Under the pieces are notes generated by a model. The model ran no database searches and was not told where the DNA came from. It saw only the letters and a program-made list of their open reading frames with translations. Of a stretch of 64,000 bases of DNA, positions 57,046 to 64,000 are shown in pieces (the stretch's first letter is position 1; each line of letters starts with the position of its first letter). A program made the position numbers and the translations under genes. The DNA is taken from the NCBI GenBank assembly GCA_035548055.1, contig DASZTL010000069.1, positions 1-64,000 of the forward strand, in the 5' to 3' direction. The DNA comes from DASZTV01 sp035548055 (GTDB lineage Bacteria; Actinomycetota; Actinomycetes; JAFAQI01).

Positions 57046-57798
57046 TCATCGAGCCGCCTCCGTTGGCCAGGCTTCCCAGTCGATCATCGTGCGGAGCGGG
57101 CCGGCGAACATCGGGCGGACCGCACGCGAGGACCAGCGCTGCTCGATCATCGGGGCCAACCGCTGCGTCGTGACGATCGGATCGGCGTCCAGGAACACGA
57201 CGGTGGTGCGCTGCGGCGGACCCTCACACGCCGGCCGCAGCCGCCACGGGCCGGTCGAGTGGAACGACCAGATGCCCGCGACGCCGGGAACCTCCAGCAT
57301 CGCTGAGTCGTGCCCCGTCGCCAGCCAGTCGTGCCAGGCCGTCTCGTCGTCGTTCGGGCCCTCGACGACGAGCAGCACGCCGCGGTGCGGGCGAAACGGG
57401 ACGACCTCGGCTGAGACGGCGGCGGCCGGCGCCGCGTGTCGCGCCTCGACCGCGAGCAGCCGGGTCTGTAGTGACGGCCTGACCTCGGGGAACCGGCCGG
57501 CCTCGCGAAGCTCGGCTCCGAGAGCCATGAACGCGTCGTAGGTCTCCTGCACCGGGTCGGACATCAGATAGGCGACCGCGTTGCCCACCTCGTCCAGACC
57601 GCCATCCGCGACGATCCGGTGCATCGGGTAGTCGCCATCGGCGATCCAGCGCAGTCCTAGCGCGATACCTGGGATCCGGTACTGCTCCGGCATGTGGTCA
57701 AGGAGATGCCAGCGCAGATAGCTCCCGTCGTCATCCGGCGGGGCCGGCGGGGTGAGGCTGAAGAACCCGGCCGCGATGCGGTTCATGTCGATGATCAT
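57046..57798 (-). CDS. Hypothetical protein, possible tandem dimeric alpha/beta-barrel
   Basis: The protein has 250 residues. Two halves look related: ...YLRWHLLDHMPEQYRIPGI with GIALGLRWIADG, and WHDWLATGHDSAMLEVPG with VAGIWSFHSTGPWR. Both have the H-x(2)-D/G-H plus later aromatic pattern of EthD or NIPSNAP-like dimeric alpha/beta barrels, which may make this a fused pair. No signal peptide or membrane segment. ATG 57798 was chosen as the first start near homology; ATG 57786 is an alternative. It sits 16 bases upstream of the LLM oxidoreductase gene on the same strand and probably acts with it. Function is unknown. Confidence 0.65.
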   Translation of the reverse strand: MIIDMNRIAAGFFSLTPPAPPDDDGSYLRWHLLDHMPEQYRIPGIALGLRWIADGDYPMHRIVADGGLDEVGNAVAYLMSDPVQETYDAFMALGAELREAGRFPEVRPSLQTRLLAVEARHAAPAAAVSAEVVPFRPHRGVLLVVEGPNDDETAWHDWLATGHDSAMLEVPGVAGIWSFHSTGPWRLRPACEGPPQRTTVVFLDADPIVTTQRLAPMIEQRWSSRAVRPMFAGPLRTMIDWEAWPTEAAR

Positions 57799-57839
57799 CG
57801 ACCATGCGCCGTCGGCCCGCTTCGCGGTCCCGCGGGCAG

Positions 57840-59534
57840 CTAGATCAGCTGCTCCATCAGCCAGTCGCGCCGCGCCGCGAGCACCTCTTCGGTCGGCGCC
57901 TTCGACGGGCTCGGCACCGCTTGCCGGAGCAGGGTGTGCACCGCCGAGTGGGTGATCTTCCGGCGAGCGGCGAGCCGCCCGACCATCTCGTGGATCTCCT
58001 TCTTCAGGCCCACCGCGGACTGCCACGCCGTACCGCGGCTGTTGCGGAGGAGGTCGTCGCCGGTGGCCCTGCGCCGGTGGGCCGCGTCGCGACGCGCGAG
58101 CAGAGAGGCGGTCTGCTCCGCGGTGAGCAGGCCCGGTAGGCCGAGGAAGTCCTGGTCCTCCTCGCTGTGGGCGATCTGCGCGACGACGGCGCGGCCGCCC
58201 TCGAGGACGTGCGCGAACTCGGCGTCGGAGTCGACCGCCTCCCAGCTGTCGACGCCGACCAACCGGTCTTCCTCGGCGATCAGCGGATCGAGGTCGTGAG
58301 TGTCACCGGCTTCGGCGCGGGGTGGCATGACGTGGTTGCGGGCCTGCTCGATCTCGGCGGCGAGTGCCAGCAACGGACGGACAGCGGGCAGGAACACCGT
58401 TGCTGCCTCCCCCGGCCGGCGGGAACGCACGACGCGGCCGACGGCCTGGGCGAAGAACAGCGGCGTCCGGTAGCTCGTCATCCATGCCAGGCAGGCGGCC
58501 CGCGGGATGTCGACACCCTCACTGATCATCCGCACGCACACCGCGAACCGCTCGTCGGAGTTGGTGAACCGCGAGAGCTTCTTGCTGGCCTTCGGGTCGT
58601 CGGACAGGATCAGCGCCGGCGTGTGCCCGGTGATCCGCTTCACGATCGCGGCGTACTCCCGGGCGTCGTCCTGGTCGCTGGCGAGCACCAGCCCGGCGGC
58701 GTCCGGCATGGTCGTGGCGCGAAGGTGGGTGATCCGCTCGTCCATCGCGGCGATGACGTGGGGGATCCACTTGCCGGCCGGGTTCAGCGCCGTCTTCCAC
58801 GCACGCGCCTCGGTGCTCTTGGTCGATGTCTCCGACAGCGACGCTGCGATCACGTCACCGGCGGAGTTCTTCCACCGGGAAACGCCGGTGTACGCCGCGA
58901 ACACCACAGGACGTACGACGCCCTCGGCGAGTGCCTCGCCGTAGCCGTAGGTGTAGTCGGCGACGCTGACCAGCGCGCCGTCGCTGTCGGTGTCGTAGCG
59001 GACGAACGGGATCCGCTCGTCGGGCCGGGTGCGGAACGGTGTGCCAGTCAGTGACAGCCGGCGGCTCGCGGTATCGAATGCCGTCCTGGTGGCTTCGCCC
59101 CACGACAGGCCGTCGCCCGCGTGGTGGATCTCGTCGAGGATCACCAGGCTGCGCTTCGCCCGGGTGCGGGCCTCATGGAGCGCGGGCTTTGCCGCCACCT
59201 GCGCGTAGGTGGTGACGTAGCCGTGCAGGTCCGCGCGGACCGGGCCGGTGTCGTTGCCGAGGGTCGGGTCGAGCCGCAGCCCCAGCCGGTCTGCGGCGAC
59301 GGCCCACTGGGTGCGCAGATGGTCGGTCGGCGCGACGACGACCACCCGGTCGATGACCCGCTTGCCCAACAGGTCGCTCGCGAGCGCGAGGGCGAAGGAC
59401 GTCTTCCCGGCGCCCGGCGTCGCGGTGACCAGGAAGTCGGCGGGGGTGTTCTCCCGGTAGCGGGCGAGTGCCTCGGCCTGCCAGGCCCGGAGGCGCAGCG
59501 CCGGGCGCTCGGTCTCTACGGGCTGGGCAGTCAT
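57840..59534 (-). CDS. DEAD/DEAH-box superfamily 2 helicase
   Basis: The protein has 564 residues. RLRAWQAEALARYRENTPAD is the Q-like region, Walker A is TATPGAGKTS (37-46), then VVVVAPTDHLRTQW (Ia), YVTTYAQVA (Ib), Walker B LVILDEIHHAGDGLSW (DEIH), LSLTGTPFRT (III), VCVRMISEGVDIPRAACLAW (V) and FFAQAVGRVVRSRRPGEAAT (VI). These are complete motifs of an SF2 helicase of the RAD25/XPB-like or restriction-helicase type. A C-terminal helical region (to LI at the end) has no recognised domain. It could serve in DNA repair or as a stand-alone translocase. No partner nuclease or methylase is next to it. Confidence 0.86.
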   Translation of the reverse strand: MTAQPVETERPALRLRAWQAEALARYRENTPADFLVTATPGAGKTSFALALASDLLGKRVIDRVVVVAPTDHLRTQWAVAADRLGLRLDPTLGNDTGPVRADLHGYVTTYAQVAAKPALHEARTRAKRSLVILDEIHHAGDGLSWGEATRTAFDTASRRLSLTGTPFRTRPDERIPFVRYDTDSDGALVSVADYTYGYGEALAEGVVRPVVFAAYTGVSRWKNSAGDVIAASLSETSTKSTEARAWKTALNPAGKWIPHVIAAMDERITHLRATTMPDAAGLVLASDQDDAREYAAIVKRITGHTPALILSDDPKASKKLSRFTNSDERFAVCVRMISEGVDIPRAACLAWMTSYRTPLFFAQAVGRVVRSRRPGEAATVFLPAVRPLLALAAEIEQARNHVMPPRAEAGDTHDLDPLIAEEDRLVGVDSWEAVDSDAEFAHVLEGGRAVVAQIAHSEEDQDFLGLPGLLTAEQTASLLARRDAAHRRRATGDDLLRNSRGTAWQSAVGLKKEIHEMVGRLAARRKITHSAVHTLLRQAVPSPSKAPTEEVLAARRDWLMEQLI

Positions 59535-59565
59535 GGGGTTACGACCCTAGGACGGCTCGATGAGG

Positions 59566-60126
59566 TCAGGCGAGGTACGACACGAGCCAGTTGCCCAGTT
59601 CCCGCGCGCTGGTGTCGACGAGCTCCGGCCAGGACAGGGAAGTCGAGTCGGCGTTGTCGCTGACGTGCTTGACGACCCGGACCCGGACCGCGGCCTTCCG
59701 GCAGGCCCAGACCACCGCAAACGCCTCCATGTCCACCAGCGCAGCGCGCTGGGCGAGGGCGTCTCGGGTGATCGGGTCGGCGATGAAGCTGTCACCGGTC
59801 GCGAGGACGAGGTCGCTTCCACCGTCGACGTCGAGGGAGTCCTCGATCTTGATCCCCATCCCGGAGAGGATGTCGGCGGAGATGTCGTGGTTGATCACCC
59901 TGCCCGGCAGGTGGAGCCCGCTGACCCCGTCCCGCAGCGCCCCCGCCGTACCGATGTTGATCACTTCGAACCCGGGCTCGAGCGGCGTCGCCGCGCCGAG
60001 CCAGCCGGCGAGTGAGGCAGCGGCTGCGACCTTGCCGAGCCCGGTCACCAGCAGGGGTAGACCCTCGGGCACGTAGCGCGCCTCTTCCCGGGTAGCCGCA
60101 ACGACGAGGATGTCGGCCCGGGTCAC
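59566..60126 (-). CDS. Nucleoside phosphorylase/nucleosidase-like protein (MTA/SAH nucleosidase type)
   Basis: The protein has 186 residues. DILVVAATREEARYVPEGLP, LVTGLGKVAAAASLAGWLGA, EVINIGTAGALRDGVSGLHL and DMEAFAVVWACRKAAVRVRV followed by VVKHVSDNADS match the PNP-UDP family fold with the DMEAFAV substrate loop and the late Asp in SDNAD. It cleaves the N-glycosidic bond of adenosine-type nucleosides. At 186 residues it is shorter than typical MTA/SAH nucleosidases (~230), so part of the canonical N-terminal region is trimmed. GTG 60126 has TACGTT (minus strand) six bases upstream and no ribosome site. Confidence 0.8.
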   Translation of the reverse strand: MTRADILVVAATREEARYVPEGLPLLVTGLGKVAAAASLAGWLGAATPLEPGFEVINIGTAGALRDGVSGLHLPGRVINHDISADILSGMGIKIEDSLDVDGGSDLVLATGDSFIADPITRDALAQRAALVDMEAFAVVWACRKAAVRVRVVKHVSDNADSTSLSWPELVDTSARELGNWLVSYLA

Positions 60127-60132
60127 TACTCC

Positions 60133-60138
60133 AACGTA
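60133..60138 (-). promoter_or_regulatory. -10 element of the nucleosidase gene
   Basis: On the minus strand this reads TACGTT, followed by six bases and GTG 60126. No ribosome-binding site is present. It lies just upstream of the glycosyl hydrolase stop region. Confidence 0.45.
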
Positions 60139-60139
60139 G

Positions 60140-61528
60140 TCAGCCGACGATGATGCGGCGGGAGTGCTCCGAGTCGTGCCCCACGTTCGTCGCCACTCGC
60201 AGGTAATGCGCCTGGTGGCGGGGCAGCACGGCGTGGTAGCGGCCGTTGGCCTGCGTCAGGGTGTGCGCCAGTGTGCGCCAGTGTGCGGCGTGCGTCGGCG
60301 CCTTGGTCTGGATGGTCAGCTTGTGTCCGTCCTGCGCCGGCAGGAGCGCCCCGCGGATCTTGATCGCGTCCGCCCTCGTCACAGCGGCGTGAAGCGTCAG
60401 CCGGCTCAGCAGCAGACGACTGTGGTTGCCGTGCTTCTTCGTCGGCCGCGGAGAGGTCGTCGGGCTCACCGTCGGGCTCGGGCTGGTCGTCGGGCTCACC
60501 GTCGGGCTCGGGCTGGTCGTCGGGACCGACGTCGCCGACCCGCCGAACTGTGTGGCGATCTCGGCCGCGGTCAACGGGTTGTGCCCGTTCTCGATCGAGG
60601 AGAAGTCCTTGTCCCAGTAGCCGCTGATGATCGCGTTGTGCAGGCGCATCCATGCCGCCATGTCGGCGATGAACCGCGGGTTGTCTCCGCCGGAGACCGT
60701 GCCGGTACCCGCGTAAGGCTGGCCGTTGCCGGCAGAGGCGCCCCAGCCCAGCCCGAACTCCGCAATCGCGACCTGCTTGCTGTGCTGCCCGGCAAACGAC
60801 GCCAGCCAGTCCAGGCCCCACTTGCGGCTCTTGATGCTGGAGAACTGCGCGGGCTCCCCCGGGTAGTTGTTCCACGCGATGTCGTAGACGTCGAGGGCCA
60901 TGATGTCGACGTAGGCGTCGCCCGGGTAGTAGCTGGTGAGGTCACCCATCGCCTTGTCGCCACCGCCGTTGTCCCCCAGCGACGGGTTCCACTCGAAGAC
61001 GAATGACGCCCCTGACACGCCTCGCATCGCGTTGACGATGTGGCGCCAGTACGCGACGAACGCGGGTGCCTGGCCCGCGGCGTACCACGGGTAGGACTTC
61101 TGGTTGAACTCCCAGCCCAGGCGCAGGATCGCGTTGCCCATCCCGTGCGCCACGAGGTCCTTGGCGACAGTGACGTAGTACTGGTCATATGCCCCGCTGG
61201 CGCCAGTCGCCAAGGTCGCCCCCGACAGCGGCAGCATTGGTACGCCCCAGACCATCCGGTACCCGCGGCCCGACCAGTTGCTCATGTTCCAGTTGTCATC
61301 GATCCCGGACCATGTACGGTCGTCGAAGTAGTCCGAGCCGTACCCGATCTGGGTGCCGAGCCGCTGCCCTAGAGCGCTGAGGCCTGCCGCGTTTCCGACG
61401 CTGACATACGCGGTAAAAGGTTGAGGCGTAGCTGCGGCTGAGGCTCTCGGTAGCGCTAGCCCGAGGCCCGCGGTGGTGGCGAGGCTGATGGCTGCGAGGA
61501 GAGCGATGAGTACTGGGCGATGTCTCAT
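60140..61528 (-). CDS. Secreted glycoside hydrolase, GH26-like
   Basis: The protein has 462 residues. The N-terminal signal peptide (VLIALLAAISLATTAGLGLA) ends near ASA at 29-31. A TIM-barrel domain, about 36-330, has ILRLGWEFN with acid/base Glu140 and VAIAEFGLGWG with nucleophile Glu257, and FEWNPSLGD between; this pattern is that of GH26 beta-mannanases and relatives. Asp/Trp-rich loops (DDRTWSGIDDNW) fit a sugar cleft. A Ser/Thr/Pro linker of ten-residue repeats (about 334-362, TTSPSPTVSP) leads to a C-terminal beta-rich domain of about 90 residues. It probably cuts mannan or a related polysaccharide outside the cell. Confidence 0.78.
   Translation of the reverse strand: MRHRPVLIALLAAISLATTAGLGLALPRASAAATPQPFTAYVSVGNAAGLSALGQRLGTQIGYGSDYFDDRTWSGIDDNWNMSNWSGRGYRMVWGVPMLPLSGATLATGASGAYDQYYVTVAKDLVAHGMGNAILRLGWEFNQKSYPWYAAGQAPAFVAYWRHIVNAMRGVSGASFVFEWNPSLGDNGGGDKAMGDLTSYYPGDAYVDIMALDVYDIAWNNYPGEPAQFSSIKSRKWGLDWLASFAGQHSKQVAIAEFGLGWGASAGNGQPYAGTGTVSGGDNPRFIADMAAWMRLHNAIISGYWDKDFSSIENGHNPLTAAEIATQFGGSATSVPTTSPSPTVSPTTSPSPTVSPTTSPRPTKKHGNHSRLLLSRLTLHAAVTRADAIKIRGALLPAQDGHKLTIQTKAPTHAAHWRTLAHTLTQANGRYHAVLPRHQAHYLRVATNVGHDSEHSRRIIVG
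60455..60524. repeat. 30-base tandem repeat encoding the hydrolase linker
   Basis: The unit starting GGTCGTCGGGCTCACCGTCG is 30 bases long and present exactly twice (60455-60484, 60485-60514), plus a partial third copy to 60524. It encodes the ten-residue Ser/Thr/Pro linker repeat. Exact DNA repetition makes it prone to length change by slippage or recombination. Confidence 0.9.
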
Positions 61529-61680
61529 ACTTAGTTTGTCGAGAATCGGTCACACCCATCTGTTGCGCCGGACGTGTGGCGCCGCGGCGGTGGCTTTGCC
61601 GGGAAGGCGGGAATTGTCGAGTTTGCGTTGCGCGACTTGGAGATGTTCTGCAGTCACATAACGTCGATAGCGGTACGCAG

Positions 61681-62913
61681 GTGACGCTTCGGGTGCTCGT
61701 CGACCAGTCCGGCTACGACCTACTCAACCTGGGCGATGTCGCGATGTTGCAGGCATGCGTGCGGCGCCTTCGCGACCTGCGCCCGGACGCGACGATCGCG
61801 GTGTTCTGCCACGACGCGGGCCGGCTCGCGAAGTACTGCCCGGATGCGATACCGGTGCCTGCGGCCCCGGCCTGGCTGCCCCGGTCCGGGCGCCGCAGAC
61901 GGCTCGGCGTCGCGGCTGCTCAAGCCTGGAAGATCGTTGCGCCCTACGCGATTCGACGTCCGAAGGTCGTGACGGGTGGGTCGGCGCCAACCGGCTGGCG
62001 GGAGGCGATCAAGTGGGCCGACGTCGTGGTCTCGAGCGGAGGCGGCTTCCTCAACGACACCTGGTGGTGGCACGGATCGGGCGTGCTGTCCGTGCTTGCC
62101 GCGGCGCAGCGCTTGGGAAAGCCGACGGCGATGTTCGGCCAAGGGCTCGGACCGCTCAGCCATCCCGCCCTGCGTCGGCAGGCGGCCCACGTCCTGCCTC
62201 GGCTGACTCTGCTCGGTCTGCGGGGTGCCGTCAGCGGCGAACCGCTGGTGCGCGAGCTGGGCGTGCCGTCCTCGGTCGTCGTCGTCACCGGGGATGACGG
62301 GCTGGAGATCATCGACCTCGACTCGACCCCGGAGTCCGGCGACGTCGTCGGGGTGAACGTCCGGGTGGCGTCGTACTCAGGAGTCGACGACGAGTCGACG
62401 GCTGCGGTCGGCGCCGGGGTGTCGGGCTTCGTCGCCGAGCATGACGCCTCCGCACTGGTACTGCCGGTCTCGCTGTTCGCCGGGTTCTCCGATGCCGGCG
62501 CTACGGAGCGCATGCTGGCCGGGCGGCTGGCAACGCCCCTGGCGAGCGCCGGTGACGTATCGGATCCGGCTGAGCTCGCTGAGGTTGTCGCGCGATGCCG
62601 AATCGTAGTGACCGGCAGCTATCACGCCGCCGTCTTCGCCCTTGCTCGCGGCGTGCCGGTGGTCGGACTGTCGCGGTCGGACTATTACGACGCGAAGTTC
62701 GCCGACTTGGCCGGGTTGTTCTCTGATGCGGTATCCGTCGTGCAGCTCGCCAGTGCACAGACCACGCAACAGCTGAAGGCCGCGATGGACGCAGCGTGGG
62801 CCGTCGCGCCCGATGCTCGGAAGCGGACTCGGGACCGGGCAAGGGAGCAGAAGGCCTCCGGGCGCGCGGCCTACGCGCTGTTTCTCAACCGCGCGGAGCG
62901 GCTCAGCGGCTGA
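61681..62913 (+). CDS. Polysaccharide pyruvyl transferase family protein
   Basis: The protein has 410 residues. VTLRVLVDQSGYDLLNLGDV followed by AMLQACVRRLRDL is the family N-terminus with the G-D-V-A-M-L signature. SSGGGFLNDTWWWHGSGVLS, KPTAMFGQGLGPLSHPALRR and IVVTGSYHAAVFALARGVPV complete the two Rossmann-like halves. These enzymes add ketal pyruvate from phosphoenolpyruvate to sugars of exopolysaccharide or wall polymers. The start GTG 61681 follows TACGCAG; the frame extends to 61576 without homology. The divergent gap to the hydrolase gene (61529-61680) is relatively AT-rich and must hold both promoters, though no clear -10 pair stands out. It converges with the GMC gene, overlapping by 11 bases. 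Confidence 0.85.
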   Translation: MTLRVLVDQSGYDLLNLGDVAMLQACVRRLRDLRPDATIAVFCHDAGRLAKYCPDAIPVPAAPAWLPRSGRRRRLGVAAAQAWKIVAPYAIRRPKVVTGGSAPTGWREAIKWADVVVSSGGGFLNDTWWWHGSGVLSVLAAAQRLGKPTAMFGQGLGPLSHPALRRQAAHVLPRLTLLGLRGAVSGEPLVRELGVPSSVVVVTGDDGLEIIDLDSTPESGDVVGVNVRVASYSGVDDESTAAVGAGVSGFVAEHDASALVLPVSLFAGFSDAGATERMLAGRLATPLASAGDVSDPAELAEVVARCRIVVTGSYHAAVFALARGVPVVGLSRSDYYDAKFADLAGLFSDAVSVVQLASAQTTQQLKAAMDAAWAVAPDARKRTRDRAREQKASGRAAYALFLNRAERLSG

Positions 62914-64000
62914 TCCGCCGGTTGGTCGCGAGCAGAGCGCAGAGGTGATCGGCGAGGCGCACGGCGAAGGCCACGATCATGAAGGTCGAGTTGGCCTGGC
63001 CGGAGGTCACGAACGTCGAGCTGCTCGCGACGTACACGTTCGCGGCGCCGTAGACCCGCAGGTCCCGATCGACGACGCCGTCATTCGCCGTTGCCGCCAT
63101 GCGGGTGGTTCCGGATTGGTGAAAGCCCCCGCCGAGCCGTTCCGCAATGACGGCGGCGGGGTCGTCGGACACGTAGTCGAGCCGACCCACACCGGCGCCC
63201 CGCAACGCGCTGTCGAGCAAGTCATGAGCTCGTGCCACGCCATCGACGTCGGCTTCGCTGAAGCGAAGGTCTATGGCGAGCTTGGGTCGGCCGAGGGCGT
63301 CGCGCTCCCGCGTGAGCGACACCCGGCTCTCGGCTTGCGGCAGGTGCTCGCAGTGGTACTGCAGCGGGTAGCTGTTGCGAGGGCTGTAGGAGAAGAAGCC
63401 CGGTGCCCGCCGACCGCGATTCAGGAACCTCCGTGCCCCGAAGTCGAACACGAACTTCCCGGTAGTCAGCGGGTGGCGGGCGAGGTTGCGAAGGTGGTCG
63501 CCAACCGGAGAGATGTCGCTGTGCCCGTACGGCGCGCCCGGTACCACGACGCCGGTGAGCGAGAGGCGCTGCGCGTCAGGGGCGAAGCGCCGTCCCAGCG
63601 GCGAGCGGAGCGCGAGGTAGGCGAAGGACAGGTCGCCTCGATCGTGGGAGGCGTCCGGAAGGTCTGGGTTGGTCAGCCAGGCCGCGAAGTTCGGTACGCC
63701 GGCGCGAAGCTGGAGCTCCTCGGTCAGGGTGAACCGACGGCGCACATAGCTCCCGTCGACATCCCGCTGATAGTCATACCGCGTGGCCCGCGGCGGGGTC
63801 GAGAACTGCACCCTGGCCGCGACGCCCTCAACGTGCGCCATGTACCAGCGGCCGAGATGACCGGATTGGTTGCCGAGCTCGCCGCCCGCGGGCCCGCGCG
63901 AGCTCATCAGCAAGCGGGTGCTCTCCAGCCCGCCGGCTGCGATTACGAAGCCGGCGGCCTCGACGCGCACCCGACCGCCCCCGGTGGTCCGGCAGTCGAG
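62903..64000 (-). CDS. GMC-family oxidoreductase, 3' part (5' end outside window)
   Basis: The frame is open to the window edge, giving at least 365 C-terminal residues. AAGGLESTRLLMSSR is the mid-protein GMC signature. The C-terminal region has GGGFHQSGTTRM followed by DRDLRVYGAANVYVASSSTF and VTSGQANSTFMIVAFAVRLA, with the catalytic His (GFHQSGTTRM) and the Asn in TSGQANST. The flavin-binding N-terminus is missing from the window. Members oxidise sugars, sterols, choline or other alcohols. With a pyruvyl transferase next to it, oxidation of a sugar or polysaccharide building block is possible, but this is inference. Confidence 0.83.
   Translation of the reverse strand, partial: LDCRTTGGGRVRVEAAGFVIAAGGLESTRLLMSSRGPAGGELGNQSGHLGRWYMAHVEGVAARVQFSTPPRATRYDYQRDVDGSYVRRRFTLTEELQLRAGVPNFAAWLTNPDLPDASHDRGDLSFAYLALRSPLGRRFAPDAQRLSLTGVVVPGAPYGHSDISPVGDHLRNLARHPLTTGKFVFDFGARRFLNRGRRAPGFFSYSPRNSYPLQYHCEHLPQAESRVSLTRERDALGRPKLAIDLRFSEADVDGVARAHDLLDSALRGAGVGRLDYVSDDPAAVIAERLGGGFHQSGTTRMAATANDGVVDRDLRVYGAANVYVASSSTFVTSGQANSTFMIVAFAVRLADHLCALLATNRRISR

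Noticed and set aside
57840..59534. Helicase as part of a restriction or defence island
   Set aside because: No nuclease, methylase or other defence gene is adjacent. Its neighbours are metabolic genes on both sides.
60426..60620. Plus-strand frame encoding a repetitive Val/Gly/Leu-rich peptide
   Set aside because: It is the antisense reading of the 30-base tandem repeat that encodes the hydrolase linker.
1..64000. CRISPR arrays, insertion sequences, prophage or integrase genes
   Set aside because: No regular spaced repeats, transposase or integrase signatures are visible, and codon use is uniform throughout.

Overview
The window reads as chromosome from a high-GC Actinomycetota. The evidence is very GC-rich codon usage, many GTG starts, WhiB, the MtrA-MtrB-LpqB signalling trio, coenzyme F420 genes, menaquinone genes and an actinobacterial-type ferrochelatase. 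From memory, the order of genes from about 14.7 to 43.5 kb follows the Mycobacterium tuberculosis Rv3268-Rv3235 block and the Streptomyces SCO3034-SCO3008 block: TIGR03089, sugar transferase, ManB, FbiB/FbiA, WhiB2, glycosyltransferase, metallopeptidase-like protein, DUF3499, phosphomannomutase, SIS isomerase, SahH, MtrA, MtrB, LpqB, ComF, HPF, SecA, Rv3235-like. I see no phage, insertion sequence, tRNA, rRNA or CRISPR array. Gene density is close to total. The longest gap between large genes (32133-32449) holds a probable small gene, so no stretch over 300 bases is empty.

Layout. (1) 1-9006: menaquinone synthesis (menF 3' end, menC-menD and menA on the minus strand, menE on the plus strand), interrupted by a methyltransferase, an SRPBCC protein, a FadR-type regulator divergent from a sterol-desaturase-like hydroxylase with a palindrome between them, and a dienelactone hydrolase. 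(2) 9123-14685: UDP-glucose dehydrogenase, acyl-CoA dehydrogenase, ferrochelatase with an apparent CTG start, acetoacetyl-CoA synthetase. (3) 14682-21677: envelope sugar and F420 genes, a coiled-coil protein with a histone-H1-like tail, and whiB. (4) 21843-32316: a giant glycosyltransferase, DUF5719, a metallopeptidase-family protein that has lost its HExxH motif, DUF3499, a zinc ribbon, mannose metabolism and adenosylhomocysteinase. A large imperfect inverted repeat lies just upstream of the phosphomannomutase gene. (5) 32450-46193: mtrA-mtrB-lpqB, comF, a short HPF, an orphan response regulator, a Ca2+/H+ antiporter, secA, two Rv3235-like paralogues, and a SAF-domain protein paired with a CpaE-like ATPase. 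(6) 46173-56178: lipid and amino-acid metabolism (acyl-CoA dehydrogenase, wax ester/triacylglycerol synthase, patatin lipase, proline catabolism), a diguanylate cyclase and a flavin oxidoreductase. (7) 56175-64000: an F420-type oxidoreductase, a helicase, a nucleosidase, a secreted GH26-like hydrolase, a pyruvyl transferase and a GMC oxidoreductase cut by the window edge.

A recurrent signal is a TANNNT-like -10 hexamer 6-8 bases before an ATG or GTG, with no Shine-Dalgarno sequence. I found it before at least seventeen genes, which suggests that leaderless transcripts are common here. Family and synteny statements come from memory of protein families, not from searches.
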